From: Bin52 sp965243345
GTDB taxonomy: Bacteria; Pseudomonadota; Alphaproteobacteria; Thalassobaculales; Thalassobaculaceae
Length of the DNA: 64,000 nucleotides
NCBI GenBank assembly: GCA_965243345.1
Contig: CBDEUR010000003.1
Span: 4,712,001 to 4,776,000 of the forward strand
Direction: 5' to 3'
Within the stretch, counting starts at the first letter, position 1, and each line of letters starts with the position of its first letter. Made by a program: the position numbers and the translations under genes. This document shows, piece by piece, positions 1-8,270 of this stretch. The notes under the pieces were generated by a model. That model saw nothing but the letters and a program-made list of their open reading frames with translations. It was not told where the DNA came from and did no database searches.

Positions 1-435
1 ATCGTACTGTTTGGGGTGTTCGTACGGAATCTGGCGTGGCTCCCAGACCCCGACCGTCTCCTCTTCGGCAATGGCCCGGCCCATCAGCTCGGAGAGGCAA
101 TCCGGGTACAGGCGCGTGTCCGGGTTGAGGACGAAGACGAAGGGTGCCGACCCCTGTTCGACCGCGCGGTTGTGCCCGCGCCCGAAGCCGAGATTCCTCG
201 GGTTCTCGATGATCTCGAAGTGACCGAAGTTCTCGGCCTGGCTGGAGGCGTGGTCCTTCAGTCGGGCAACGGTGTTGTCGGTGCTGTCATTGTCGACGAA
301 CCTGACATTCAGGTTTTCGGATCCAATGTCCTGCTTGCAAAGACTGTCAATCAAGTCATCGAGATGCCGTTCAGAATTATAAGTGACGATTGAAACATCA
401 ATACACATATCCGCAGGGCATCTGAATTGTGACAT
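1..435 (-). CDS. Family 2 glycosyltransferase, 5' part only
   Basis: The minus-strand frame is open from an ATG at 435 to the window edge (145 codons); the 3' part lies outside. It reads IDVSIVTYNS, the first strand of a GT-A fold, then FVDNDSTDNT (nucleotide-binding turn), NPRNLGFGRGHNRA, and VFVLNPDTRLY, where NPD takes the place of the DxD metal motif. This order is typical of rhamnosyltransferase-like GT2 enzymes that build cell-surface glycans from nucleotide sugars at the cytoplasmic face of the membrane. An inner ATG at 408 is an alternative start. The gene diverges from the polysaccharide operon that starts at 688, with about 250 bases between them, so a shared role in surface glycan assembly is likely. 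The acceptor and sugar cannot be read from the sequence. Confidence 0.8.
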   Translation of the reverse strand, partial: MSQFRCPADMCIDVSIVTYNSERHLDDLIDSLCKQDIGSENLNVRFVDNDSTDNTVARLKDHASSQAENFGHFEIIENPRNLGFGRGHNRAVEQGSAPFVFVLNPDTRLYPDCLSELMGRAIAEEETVGVWEPRQIPYEHPKQYD

Positions 436-687
436 CAGCATACTTCCTCTATGCCGAATTCAGTTGACGAATTCTTGCCGCTGCGGTCGGCCCCAATCGG
501 GTGCGCACCATAGCGACAGGGCCGGCGCCATGAAAGGACAAACACCACCTGCGCTTCGCCCGATGATGGCGTGGTATACAGGTCCGGAGCGAGGCCTGTC
601 GGGACCGGGGCTTTCGGATTGTCCATCATGTAGCGAGGCGGGCCGGACCCGGCGGGAGCATCAGGGACATAAGGAGATGTACCGCGC

Positions 688-3600
688 ATGATTGACCGTT
701 CGGCGACAAGGGTTGCGGTCATCGTCGGCATGCATCGTAGCGGAACCTCTCTGCTAGCCCGGTTGCTTGACGGCCTCGGTGTCACGTTCGGGCCAAGGGT
801 GATGACCCGGTCCGTGCCGGACAACGAGGGCGGGTACTGGGAACATACCGACATCGTCGCGGCCCAGGAGACGCTGCTCGACGATGTCCTCGACCGGCCC
901 TGGCATCGCGCCCGTGGCCTGGAGCCGCTTGCCGGAGACTGGTGGAAGTCGGCGGAAGTGCTTCCCTATCGGTTGGCGCTGACAGCGGTACTCGAGCAGG
1001 AATGTTCGACAGCGCCGCACCTGTTCGGGTTCAAGGACCCGAGGACCGCGAGGCTGCTCCCTCTCTGGCTCGACATCTTCCGCGAGTCCGGGATCGAGCC
1101 CGCCTTTGTCCTGGCAACACGGGCGCCCGATGCGGTGGCCGGCTCGCTGCACCGTCGCCAGAACATGCCACCCGCACTCGGGCGCCTCTTTTGGTTGCAG
1201 CACACCCTTGAAGCGGTCTCGCAGCTCGACGGCTCTGTCCGGGTTGTGGTCGACTACGACGACCTGCTGGCGGATCCCGGCGCCGTGCTTCCGCGGCTCT
1301 CGCATGCGCTGGACCTGCCGGAGCCGGGTGAGGATCGCGTGAAGGAACTGATCGCCTCGATCGACCGAGGGCAGCGTCATCACCTCCCGGGCGTAGGGGG
1401 AAGCGACGAGTGGACCGCTCGGGTCCATGCGCTACTCGCGGAGACGGACGCGGCCGGCAGGTTTCCTCCCCCGCTGCTGGAGATGGCCGGGACGTTTCGC
1501 GCCATGCAGCCGCTTCTGGCTGCTTCGGCCCGGGAGTTCGAAATTGCACGCGATCTGATCGCAGCCAGTGAAGAGGTTGCAAGACAGGGAGTCCGTGATG
1601 CCGCAGGGGCCGAGGAAACGGTTGCCCGAATGGCCTATCACGGATTCAGGGCCATCTCGCCCGACGATGCGGCCCTGCTGGCGCCAGTACAGGACGAACT
1701 GGCCTTGACTAGGAACAGTCTCGCCGAGACGAGGCGGAACCTCGCCGAAACGAGTCAGGACCTTGCCGCAACGAAGCAGGACCTTGCAGCAACCAAGGGC
1801 GACCTGGCCTCGACAGCGCGGAATCTCGCCACGACACGAGAATTCCTCTTCACCCAGCTCTCGAGGTTGATCGCGGTGTTGGCCCCGGGTCAGCGCGATC
1901 TTCTGGAATGTCCGACCGGCTCGCCGGATCAGCGTCTTGAGGCCGCGCGAAGGGTGCTTGCCCGTCTGCAGGGGTACTGGAGCTGGCGATGGCCGCTGGC
2001 GCTCCTCTCGTTCAGAGGCACGGCGCCAGCCAGCCAGCCGGCCTTGGATGAACTGCATGCTCTTGACCAGATCGTCTCCGTTCTCGTGTCGCGGCGCTGG
2101 AGATACACCCGGTCTTTCCGGTGGCTGGAACATCTGCTGCGGGGCCGCATCGGCGATGAGCATTTGCCGGATGGAGAAGACCATCCCGAGCAGACCGGCG
2201 AGGCCCCGGAGACCGACGAGGTCCGGGAGCCGGACCGGATCCCGAAACCGGTCCCGCGCGAGGCGCCGTACAGTCCTCTCTACAGCGCCTGGGCGACGCG
2301 CCAGCGGGCCGAGCCCGTGGATCCTCCCGGGTCGGCCGGCAGGGTGATGGTTCTGACCAGTCCCGGGAATGCCACTGCAAGCGCGCACGTGCCGGAAATG
2401 ATCGAGACACTGCGCCGGCAGACCTGGACGGACTGGCGTCTCATCCTGTGCGTCGACGACAGCGCCGCCTTGCCCGGTGTCGTCGAGTACCGTGCCGATC
2501 CAAGGATCCAGATACTGGAAGGGGCGACCCGGGGAACACTGGAGGCGGCCCTGGCGAAGGATCTGGAATGGAAGTGGCTCGCCTGGTTGCGGCCGACGGA
2601 CCTCTACGAGCCCGACGCCATTGCGGCTGCGCTTGCGAGTGCGGCGCCGGACTGCGATGTCGCCTACTCGGACTTCGATCGCATCGATCAGTGGAGTACC
2701 CGCTTCGGGCCGACCTTCGCGGGGCCGCCGGTTGCACACGTGCCCTTCATGGCCCTGAGACTGGACGGCCTCGCGCTGGTTTCGCGCCGGGTCGTGGAAC
2801 GCGTGGGTGTGCGGGTGTGCGGGAGCCCAGCCGATCTGGTGCACCAGCACGCCGAGTGGCTCCAGGGCACCGACATTCGGCGGATCCGCCATGTTCCCCG
2901 CATCCTGGTTCACAGGAAGGCGGTCCCCTCGATGCCTACGGTCCCCGCCGCAGTGTTTGCGGCCCTGCGCCTTGACGATGTCCTCGGGCAGTTCGGATGG
3001 CGCGTGATCTCGGGGCCAACCGGGCTGGCCGAGGGCCCGGGGCTGGGGGTGGAGCCGCTGCCCGCCCTGGATCTTCGGGTTGTGGTGTTTGTCTTCAATG
3101 GGACCAGGGCTCCGCTGGCTCCCTGGATGATGACGGCGCTGCGGGATGGCGAACCGGCGCTTGAGATCGTGGTGCTGGGGATGCCCGTGGACACGTTGCC
3201 TGCCGGCGGCGAGCCGATGACCGGTCGCCTTCACATCGTTGAACCTGGCGCGACTGGACCGCTGGGAGAACTCCTGACCTGGCTCGAGCGCACCCGGCCG
3301 GACGTTGCGGTGGTTGTCGATCACTCCTGCAGGCCCGCGCACGCCGATGCGGTGTCCGAACTGATCTCGCTTGCGGCTGCCAACGGTGTTGCGGTCGCGG
3401 GCGGGGCGGTTATCCAGCGGCCGGTGCTGAGCGACGGGTTCCGTTCGACGATCACCCGGTCGCGGTACCTGTTCCCGCATGCCGTCGATCCGCGGTGCTT
3501 CGCGTTCAGGGCGGATGGCGGTGACAGTCCGGACTTGTTTGCGGGGCACGACACGATCGAGTCCGTGGCCGGTGCCATGTGTGCCGACGCGCAGTCTCGC

Positions 3601-3771
3601 GGTTCGGTGGTCCTCGTCAGCAGGGACGCTGAATTCGTTTGTGACGATGAGGCCCGGACCGTGCCCTACTCGATCGAGGAGCGCGAAATCGTGGACTGGA
3701 CCCGGCGCACTGCTTCGGACCGCGGCGAAGAGGTGGCCTCCGCTTCCGTGGACCCTGACGGTGCGCCGTAG
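688..3771 (+). CDS. Sulfotransferase - coiled coil - glycosyltransferase-like fusion
   Basis: A 1027-residue protein with at least two domains. Residues 10-290 look like a sulfotransferase: the PAPS-binding loop is VGMHRSGTSLLARLL (13-27), and VVVDYDDLLADP fits the later core strand. Residues about 330-400 carry a heptad-like repeat of LAET/LAAT units, probably a coiled coil. Residues about 555-720 resemble a GT-A glycosyltransferase: TLRRQTWTDWRLILCVDD, then AYSDFDRID, where SDFD sits at the DxD position. The tail resembles another glycan-enzyme domain but I cannot name it. The ATG at 688 is supported by AAGGAG at 672-677. The next gene overlaps its end. The likely role is sulfation of a surface polysaccharide coupled to sugar transfer; the pairing is inferred from domains and from the exporter genes downstream. 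Confidence 0.75.
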   Translation: MIDRSATRVAVIVGMHRSGTSLLARLLDGLGVTFGPRVMTRSVPDNEGGYWEHTDIVAAQETLLDDVLDRPWHRARGLEPLAGDWWKSAEVLPYRLALTAVLEQECSTAPHLFGFKDPRTARLLPLWLDIFRESGIEPAFVLATRAPDAVAGSLHRRQNMPPALGRLFWLQHTLEAVSQLDGSVRVVVDYDDLLADPGAVLPRLSHALDLPEPGEDRVKELIASIDRGQRHHLPGVGGSDEWTARVHALLAETDAAGRFPPPLLEMAGTFRAMQPLLAASAREFEIARDLIAASEEVARQGVRDAAGAEETVARMAYHGFRAISPDDAALLAPVQDELALTRNSLAETRRNLAETSQDLAATKQDLAATKGDLASTARNLATTREFLFTQLSRLIAVLAPGQRDLLECPTGSPDQRLEAARRVLARLQGYWSWRWPLALLSFRGTAPASQPALDELHALDQIVSVLVSRRWRYTRSFRWLEHLLRGRIGDEHLPDGEDHPEQTGEAPETDEVREPDRIPKPVPREAPYSPLYSAWATRQRAEPVDPPGSAGRVMVLTSPGNATASAHVPEMIETLRRQTWTDWRLILCVDDSAALPGVVEYRADPRIQILEGATRGTLEAALAKDLEWKWLAWLRPTDLYEPDAIAAALASAAPDCDVAYSDFDRIDQWSTRFGPTFAGPPVAHVPFMALRLDGLALVSRRVVERVGVRVCGSPADLVHQHAEWLQGTDIRRIRHVPRILVHRKAVPSMPTVPAAVFAALRLDDVLGQFGWRVISGPTGLAEGPGLGVEPLPALDLRVVVFVFNGTRAPLAPWMMTALRDGEPALEIVVLGMPVDTLPAGGEPMTGRLHIVEPGATGPLGELLTWLERTRPDVAVVVDHSCRPAHADAVSELISLAAANGVAVAGGAVIQRPVLSDGFRSTITRSRYLFPHAVDPRCFAFRADGGDSPDLFAGHDTIESVAGAMCADAQSRGSVVLVSRDAEFVCDDEARTVPYSIEEREIVDWTRRTASDRGEEVASASVDPDGAP

Positions 3772-5707
3772 CTTCTGCCTGCCCCTGGTTGGCGGAGATG
3801 TCCTGACGGTCATGGCGTCACGCCTGCTGATGCGCCTGGGCGGCCGCCTGTCGGCCGCCGGTCACGCCGTGACCTACTGCCTGTGCCGGACGGATTCGGC
3901 ACCGGATATCGTGTTTCCCGTCGAGGAGGCCCGCAGGGTTGCCGCCAGGCACGATGCCGCGGTAGCCGAGGTACCAGTCTCGGTCGAGGTCGAGACCGCT
4001 CCGCGGATCGGACCCGGGCTCAGTCTGCACCTGGACCGGTTCCTGACGCACCGGCCATGTACCGACGTGGTCGTGCCCGGCGCCTTCGGCGTCGGCTTCT
4101 ACCCGCTGCAGGCAAAACGGCTCGGGTTGCGCCATCGGGCAACGGCCTTCAGCCTGCTGCATCTCGGTGTGAGACGCGAACTGATGGCCGATCGGGCGGT
4201 CTACCCGTCACTCGAGGATGTTGCGGCATTCCATCGCGAGGAACGCTGTTTCGAACTCGCCGACCGCATCCTTGCCGTCTCCGCACACCAGCTGGAAGAA
4301 CTTGACCCGGACCGGGCGGAACTGGTGCCGGTCTGGGACCGGGATGACGGCACGGCCGTGGACGGGCCGGCGCCGGACTACCTGGTGCTCACCGGGTTCC
4401 CGGGTGCCGAGGACGTCGGCGTTGCCGCCCGCGGGCTGGCGCTCGCACTCGCGGGCGGGCCCGAACTCCCGCGGATCGAATTCCTGCAATGGGGGCAGCC
4501 GCATACCGCCGCCCAGGTGGAAGAGGTGTTTCGCGCGCTGTGCGGGCGACGCGTGGACGTCAGTTTCGACTGGTTCATCGAAGGCAATCACACCCCGAGG
4601 CTTGCGGCTGCCGGTGTCGTCATCGTCCCTGCCGTCGGGACGGACGCCGGCGTCATGCTGGAGCTTGCGGTCCTGTCCGGCGCCAGGATCGTGGCGCAGG
4701 ATCACCCGGCTCTGCGTCACTGGATGCGTGCGTCCGGCATTCCCGTCTACACCCGCGATCACAGGACGCTCGCCCGGGTTCTTGCAAGCGGAGCCGGGAG
4801 CGTGACCGGCATGCCGGGCGGGACCGGACCGTCGACGGTGTTCACCCGAAGCCGGGAGGGCGACAGCGTTCCGCTCTCCGCACCTGCCACCGCGACCGGA
4901 CAGCCCCTGGTCAGCGTCTGCATGACCATGTTCAACCGCACCCGGTACCTGCCTGGCGCACTCGAGAGCATCCGACGCCAGACCTGGGAGAGGCTCGAGG
5001 TCCTGCTGTGCGATGACGGCAGTACGGAGGATGAAGCGCTTGCATTCCTCGACGAAGTCGAGCGGCAACCACCGGTCGCGGAGTTCCGGGTACTGCGCCA
5101 GGACCATCATTCTCTCGGACGCAACCGCAACCAGGCGCTCGCGGCGGCCCGCGGTGACTACATCCTGTTCGTCGACGATGACAATGTTGCCCGGCCACGG
5201 GAGATCGAAACCCTGCTTGCGGCCGCACAACGAACCGGAGCGGACGCGGTGTCGTGCTTCTGCGAGGTGTTCGCGGACGATTCAGTACTCACGGAAGCCG
5301 CGCCGCCGCTGGCGATCAGGCCGTTTTCGGGTGACGACGTGTCGATCGGGAGCATTCACAACTGCCTGGGCGATGCGAACGCCTTCTATCCGCGCCGGAC
5401 CTTCGAGACCTTCGGGCGAATTCTCGAGGAGCCGGAGCGCGGCTACGAGGACTGGGAATACTTGCTGCGGATCGCGCTCTGCGGCGGCCGGATCGAGGTG
5501 GTGCCCGATGCGCTCTACTGGTACCGGGTCAACCCGGGCTCGATGACCGCTACTCTCTCGATGGCGGGCAACAACATGATCGCGTTGCGTCCGCTTCTGT
5601 ATCCTGCCGAGCACTGGCCGGCCGAACACGCCACCCGGCGCCAGCAGGTGCTCGCCGACCTTGCCTGGGTGGTCAAGGGCGCCCGGATACGGGCGGTCGA
5701 CCTGTAG
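3761..5707 (+). CDS. Two-domain glycosyltransferase (GT4-like N-terminus, GT2 C-terminus)
   Basis: The frame is open from 3479, but its first part is antisense-like filler inside the upstream gene. The GTG at 3761 starts MRRSFCLPLVGGDVLTVMA and overlaps the upstream stop by 11 bases; an ATG at 3812 is the alternative. The protein is about 648 residues. Residues 1-370 look like a GT-B glycosyltransferase (VGGDVLTVMASRLLMRLGGR, later DRILAVSAHQLEELDP, as in GT4 enzymes). From residue about 380 there is a clear GT2 domain: PLVSVCMTMFNRTRYLPGAL, the LLCDDGS turn and YILFVDDDNVARP with the metal-binding DDD, then YEDWEYLLRIALCGG, the usual ED acceptor-loop motif. A bifunctional polymerising or double-addition enzyme is plausible. 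It sits between the sulfotransferase fusion and the ABC exporter. Confidence 0.8.
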   Translation: MRRSFCLPLVGGDVLTVMASRLLMRLGGRLSAAGHAVTYCLCRTDSAPDIVFPVEEARRVAARHDAAVAEVPVSVEVETAPRIGPGLSLHLDRFLTHRPCTDVVVPGAFGVGFYPLQAKRLGLRHRATAFSLLHLGVRRELMADRAVYPSLEDVAAFHREERCFELADRILAVSAHQLEELDPDRAELVPVWDRDDGTAVDGPAPDYLVLTGFPGAEDVGVAARGLALALAGGPELPRIEFLQWGQPHTAAQVEEVFRALCGRRVDVSFDWFIEGNHTPRLAAAGVVIVPAVGTDAGVMLELAVLSGARIVAQDHPALRHWMRASGIPVYTRDHRTLARVLASGAGSVTGMPGGTGPSTVFTRSREGDSVPLSAPATATGQPLVSVCMTMFNRTRYLPGALESIRRQTWERLEVLLCDDGSTEDEALAFLDEVERQPPVAEFRVLRQDHHSLGRNRNQALAAARGDYILFVDDDNVARPREIETLLAAAQRTGADAVSCFCEVFADDSVLTEAAPPLAIRPFSGDDVSIGSIHNCLGDANAFYPRRTFETFGRILEEPERGYEDWEYLLRIALCGGRIEVVPDALYWYRVNPGSMTATLSMAGNNMIALRPLLYPAEHWPAEHATRRQQVLADLAWVVKGARIRAVDL

Positions 5708-6111
5708 ACCGAGTGTCCAGGTGACTGCCTGCGACGTTTGTTTGGCAGACGTGCAGCGTCCCGGTTCTGGTTGCCGCGTGGCGTCGCGCGACTGCTTTCG
5801 GCTCGCGGCGAACGGGGTCTGCATGCCGGATTGCCGGCCCACCCGCCCGCTGCTCGTGATGTCAAGCATCCCGGGCGGCGCGGACGCCGTTGATCACGGG
5901 CGAAGTACAACGCGTGTTCGGCAAAGCCGTCGAGCCCACCGTCATTGTTCCTTGCCTCGTACAGGTTCCGTAGCCGTACAGGTCACCGGACAAAACCGTA
6001 TTCCGGATGCCGCACCGGCTGCGCACTTCGGGTGACGCGGCAGCTCAAAAGGTATAGTGGAAGCGCAGGGCCGGTCGCGGGGCCCGATGCTTGGGAGACC
6101 GACGAAAGCGC
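5708..6111. other. Intergenic gap inside the polysaccharide locus
   Basis: About 400 bases with no convincing coding frame on either strand. A promoter for the exporter genes may lie here, but I see no clear -35/-10 pair or strong terminator hairpin. The octamer CGTACAGG occurs twice around 5957-5980. Confidence 0.5.
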
Positions 6112-6912
6112 ATGGTTGACGTAGCCCGTATCGTGCTCCGACACCACGATCTCCTCTTGCAGCTGGTCTGGCGGGAGATCGTCGGCATGTACCGCGGCTC
6201 AATCATGGGCATGCTGTGGATCGTGATCTCGCCGATCATCCTGTTGATGGTCTACGGCTTCGTGTTCTCGACGGTCATGCAGGTGCGATGGCCGATCACC
6301 CATGATGCCGAAGGACTCGGATTCGCGCCGATCCTGTTCTCCGGGCTGATCGTGCACGGGTTCGTGTCCGAGGTGGTGAATACCAGCCCCAGGGTGATCA
6401 CCAATTCTCCGAACTTCGTGCAGAAGGTCGTGTTCCCGCTCGAGATCCTGCCGCTGGTCCGGGTGTGCGTCGCGCTGTTTCATCTCGGAATCGGGTTCCT
6501 GATCCTTCTCGCGTTCCTGGTGCTGACCGGATTTGCCATCCACTGGACCGTGCTGCTGGCCCCGGTCTTCTTCCTGCCGGTGATCCTGCTGATGATCGGG
6601 GTTGCCTGGGGGCTGGCGGCTCTCGGGCTCTATTTCCGCGACATCACCCACACCACGACCGTGATCACCACGGCCATGCTGTTCCTGAGCCCGATCCTGT
6701 ATCCCCTCTCGGCCCTGCCCGAGAAATGGCGGGCCGTTGTCTATCTCAATCCGCTGACGGTCATTGTCGAGGCACAACGCGACCTGATCTTCTGGGGAAG
6801 GATGCCGGACCTCGAACTCGTGGGGCTGTACATCGTGGTGGCGCTCATCGTGGCCTGGGCCGGCTGGGCCGTGTTCCGCAAGAGCCGGCACGAATTCGGT
6901 GACCTGCTGTGA
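6112..6912 (+). CDS. wzm: ABC-2 type polysaccharide exporter permease (Wzm-like)
   Basis: A 266-residue integral membrane protein. It opens with a polar amphipathic stretch, then LVWREIVGMYRGS, a signature of ABC-2 permeases that export O-antigen or capsule, followed by about six hydrophobic segments (for example LWIVISPIILLMVYGFVFS and FFLPVILLMIGVAWGLAAL) and the typical tail YLNPLTVIVEAQRDLIF. The length matches the Wzm family. The ATG at 6112 is preferred over an upstream TTG at 6091 because it begins where family members begin (MVDVARIVLRHHDLL). Its stop overlaps the start of the ATPase gene as GTGA. It should form the membrane pore that moves a lipid-linked glycan to the periplasm. Confidence 0.9.
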   Translation: MVDVARIVLRHHDLLLQLVWREIVGMYRGSIMGMLWIVISPIILLMVYGFVFSTVMQVRWPITHDAEGLGFAPILFSGLIVHGFVSEVVNTSPRVITNSPNFVQKVVFPLEILPLVRVCVALFHLGIGFLILLAFLVLTGFAIHWTVLLAPVFFLPVILLMIGVAWGLAALGLYFRDITHTTTVITTAMLFLSPILYPLSALPEKWRAVVYLNPLTVIVEAQRDLIFWGRMPDLELVGLYIVVALIVAWAGWAVFRKSRHEFGDLL

Positions 6913-8270
6913 CCGAAATGACCACCCAGGCATCGCCCGTCATCAGTCTGCGCGGAATCGGCAAGCGCTACGACAGCTTCGCGAGCCCGGGACACAGGCT
7001 GCTCGAGAAGCTGGACGGGCGCAGCCGGGCGGCGTTCTCGACCTGGGCGGTGCAGGACATCGACCTCGACGTGATGCGCGGGGAGGCGGTCGGGATCATG
7101 GGCCGGAACGGATCCGGCAAGTCGACGCTGCTGCAGATCATTGTCGGGACCACGAGACCGACGAGCGGATCAATGCAGGTCAACGGGCAGGTCTCCGCCC
7201 TGCTGGAACTCGGCAGCGGTTTCGACCCGCAGTTTACCGGTCGGGAAAATGTCTACATCAATGGCGCCATCCGGAACCTGCCCCGGTCCTCGGTCGATGA
7301 ACTGTTCGAGAAGATCGCCGATTTCGCGGCGATCGGCGGCTACATTGACCAGCCCGTCAAGACCTACTCGTCGGGCATGATGGTGCGGCTGGCATTTGCC
7401 GCCGCCACGGTGACCGAGCCGGAGATCCTGATCATCGACGAGGCCCTCGTGGTCGGCGACGAGGCGTTCCAGCGCAAATGCATCTCGCGCATGGAACGGA
7501 TGCAGGCGGCCGGGGCCACGGTCCTTCTGGTCTCGCATTCCGGCCGCCAGATCATCGAGGTCTGCGACCGGGCCGTCATGCTCGACCGGGGGGAGAAGAT
7601 CTGCGAGGGTGAAACCAAATCGGTCGTTGCTGCCTACCACAGGTACATCTATGCGCCACCGGAACACGCTGATGAGGTCCTTGACGCTCTGAGACGCGAC
7701 GGACCGATTCCGCCGAAGCGCGAGGCGGTTGTCGAGGAGCAGGCGCGCCAGCGTGTCCCCGACTTCGACCCCGACATGGTTCCCGAGAGCCGGGTCGACT
7801 ATCTGCCCAACGGCGCCGAGATCTCCGAGCTTTCGCTGAGGGACGAGACAGACAGGCCGGTCAACCTGCTGCGACGCGGTCAACGATACCGGATCCGGTA
7901 CCTCATCGCCTTCACCGACCGGTGCGAGGATGTCGGTGCGGGCACCTCGATCAAGACGCTTACCGGTGTGGCGATTGCAAGCGCGTCGACAGCTCACCTG
8001 GCCGAGAGGGAACGGACCGGGGTTCCGGGCAGGGTGACCGAGGTGGTATGGGAATTCGACTGCAACCTGCTTGTGGGTACCTACTTCGTCAATGCCGGGT
8101 GTTCGGGGGTGGTCTATGGCGAACGCCGCTTCCTGCACCGGATCATTGACGGGCTGATGTTCCAGGTGCTGCCCGAACCGGGGTTGCACATGACCGGCAT
8201 CGTCGATCTGCGCCTGACCCCCCGGGTGCGCGGGATCGAGGAAACCGGAGACCGGGTCGGGAGCCCGTGA
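6909..8270 (+). CDS. wzt: ABC transporter ATPase of the glycan exporter (Wzt-like, with C-terminal glycan-binding domain)
   Basis: A 453-residue protein starting at GTG 6909, overlapping the permease stop by four bases. All ATPase motifs are present: Walker A GRNGSGKS (65-72), the Q-loop region LLELGSGFDPQFTGREN, signature YSSGM (153-157), Walker B ILIIDEAL (173-180) and the switch histidine in LLVSHS (H210). Beyond about residue 250 the protein is too long for a bare ATPase. The rest (ISELSLRDETDRPVNLLRRG onward) resembles the beta-sandwich domain of Wzt proteins that recognises the modified end of the exported glycan. That fits an operon in which sulfation or methylation could mark the chain end before export. 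Confidence 0.92.
   Translation: MTEMTTQASPVISLRGIGKRYDSFASPGHRLLEKLDGRSRAAFSTWAVQDIDLDVMRGEAVGIMGRNGSGKSTLLQIIVGTTRPTSGSMQVNGQVSALLELGSGFDPQFTGRENVYINGAIRNLPRSSVDELFEKIADFAAIGGYIDQPVKTYSSGMMVRLAFAAATVTEPEILIIDEALVVGDEAFQRKCISRMERMQAAGATVLLVSHSGRQIIEVCDRAVMLDRGEKICEGETKSVVAAYHRYIYAPPEHADEVLDALRRDGPIPPKREAVVEEQARQRVPDFDPDMVPESRVDYLPNGAEISELSLRDETDRPVNLLRRGQRYRIRYLIAFTDRCEDVGAGTSIKTLTGVAIASASTAHLAERERTGVPGRVTEVVWEFDCNLLVGTYFVNAGCSGVVYGERRFLHRIIDGLMFQVLPEPGLHMTGIVDLRLTPRVRGIEETGDRVGSP

Noticed and set aside
1432..3813. A 793-codon minus-strand frame opposite the sulfotransferase fusion
   Set aside because: No motif, no ribosome site, and the plus strand has the clear P-loop and glycosyltransferase motifs.
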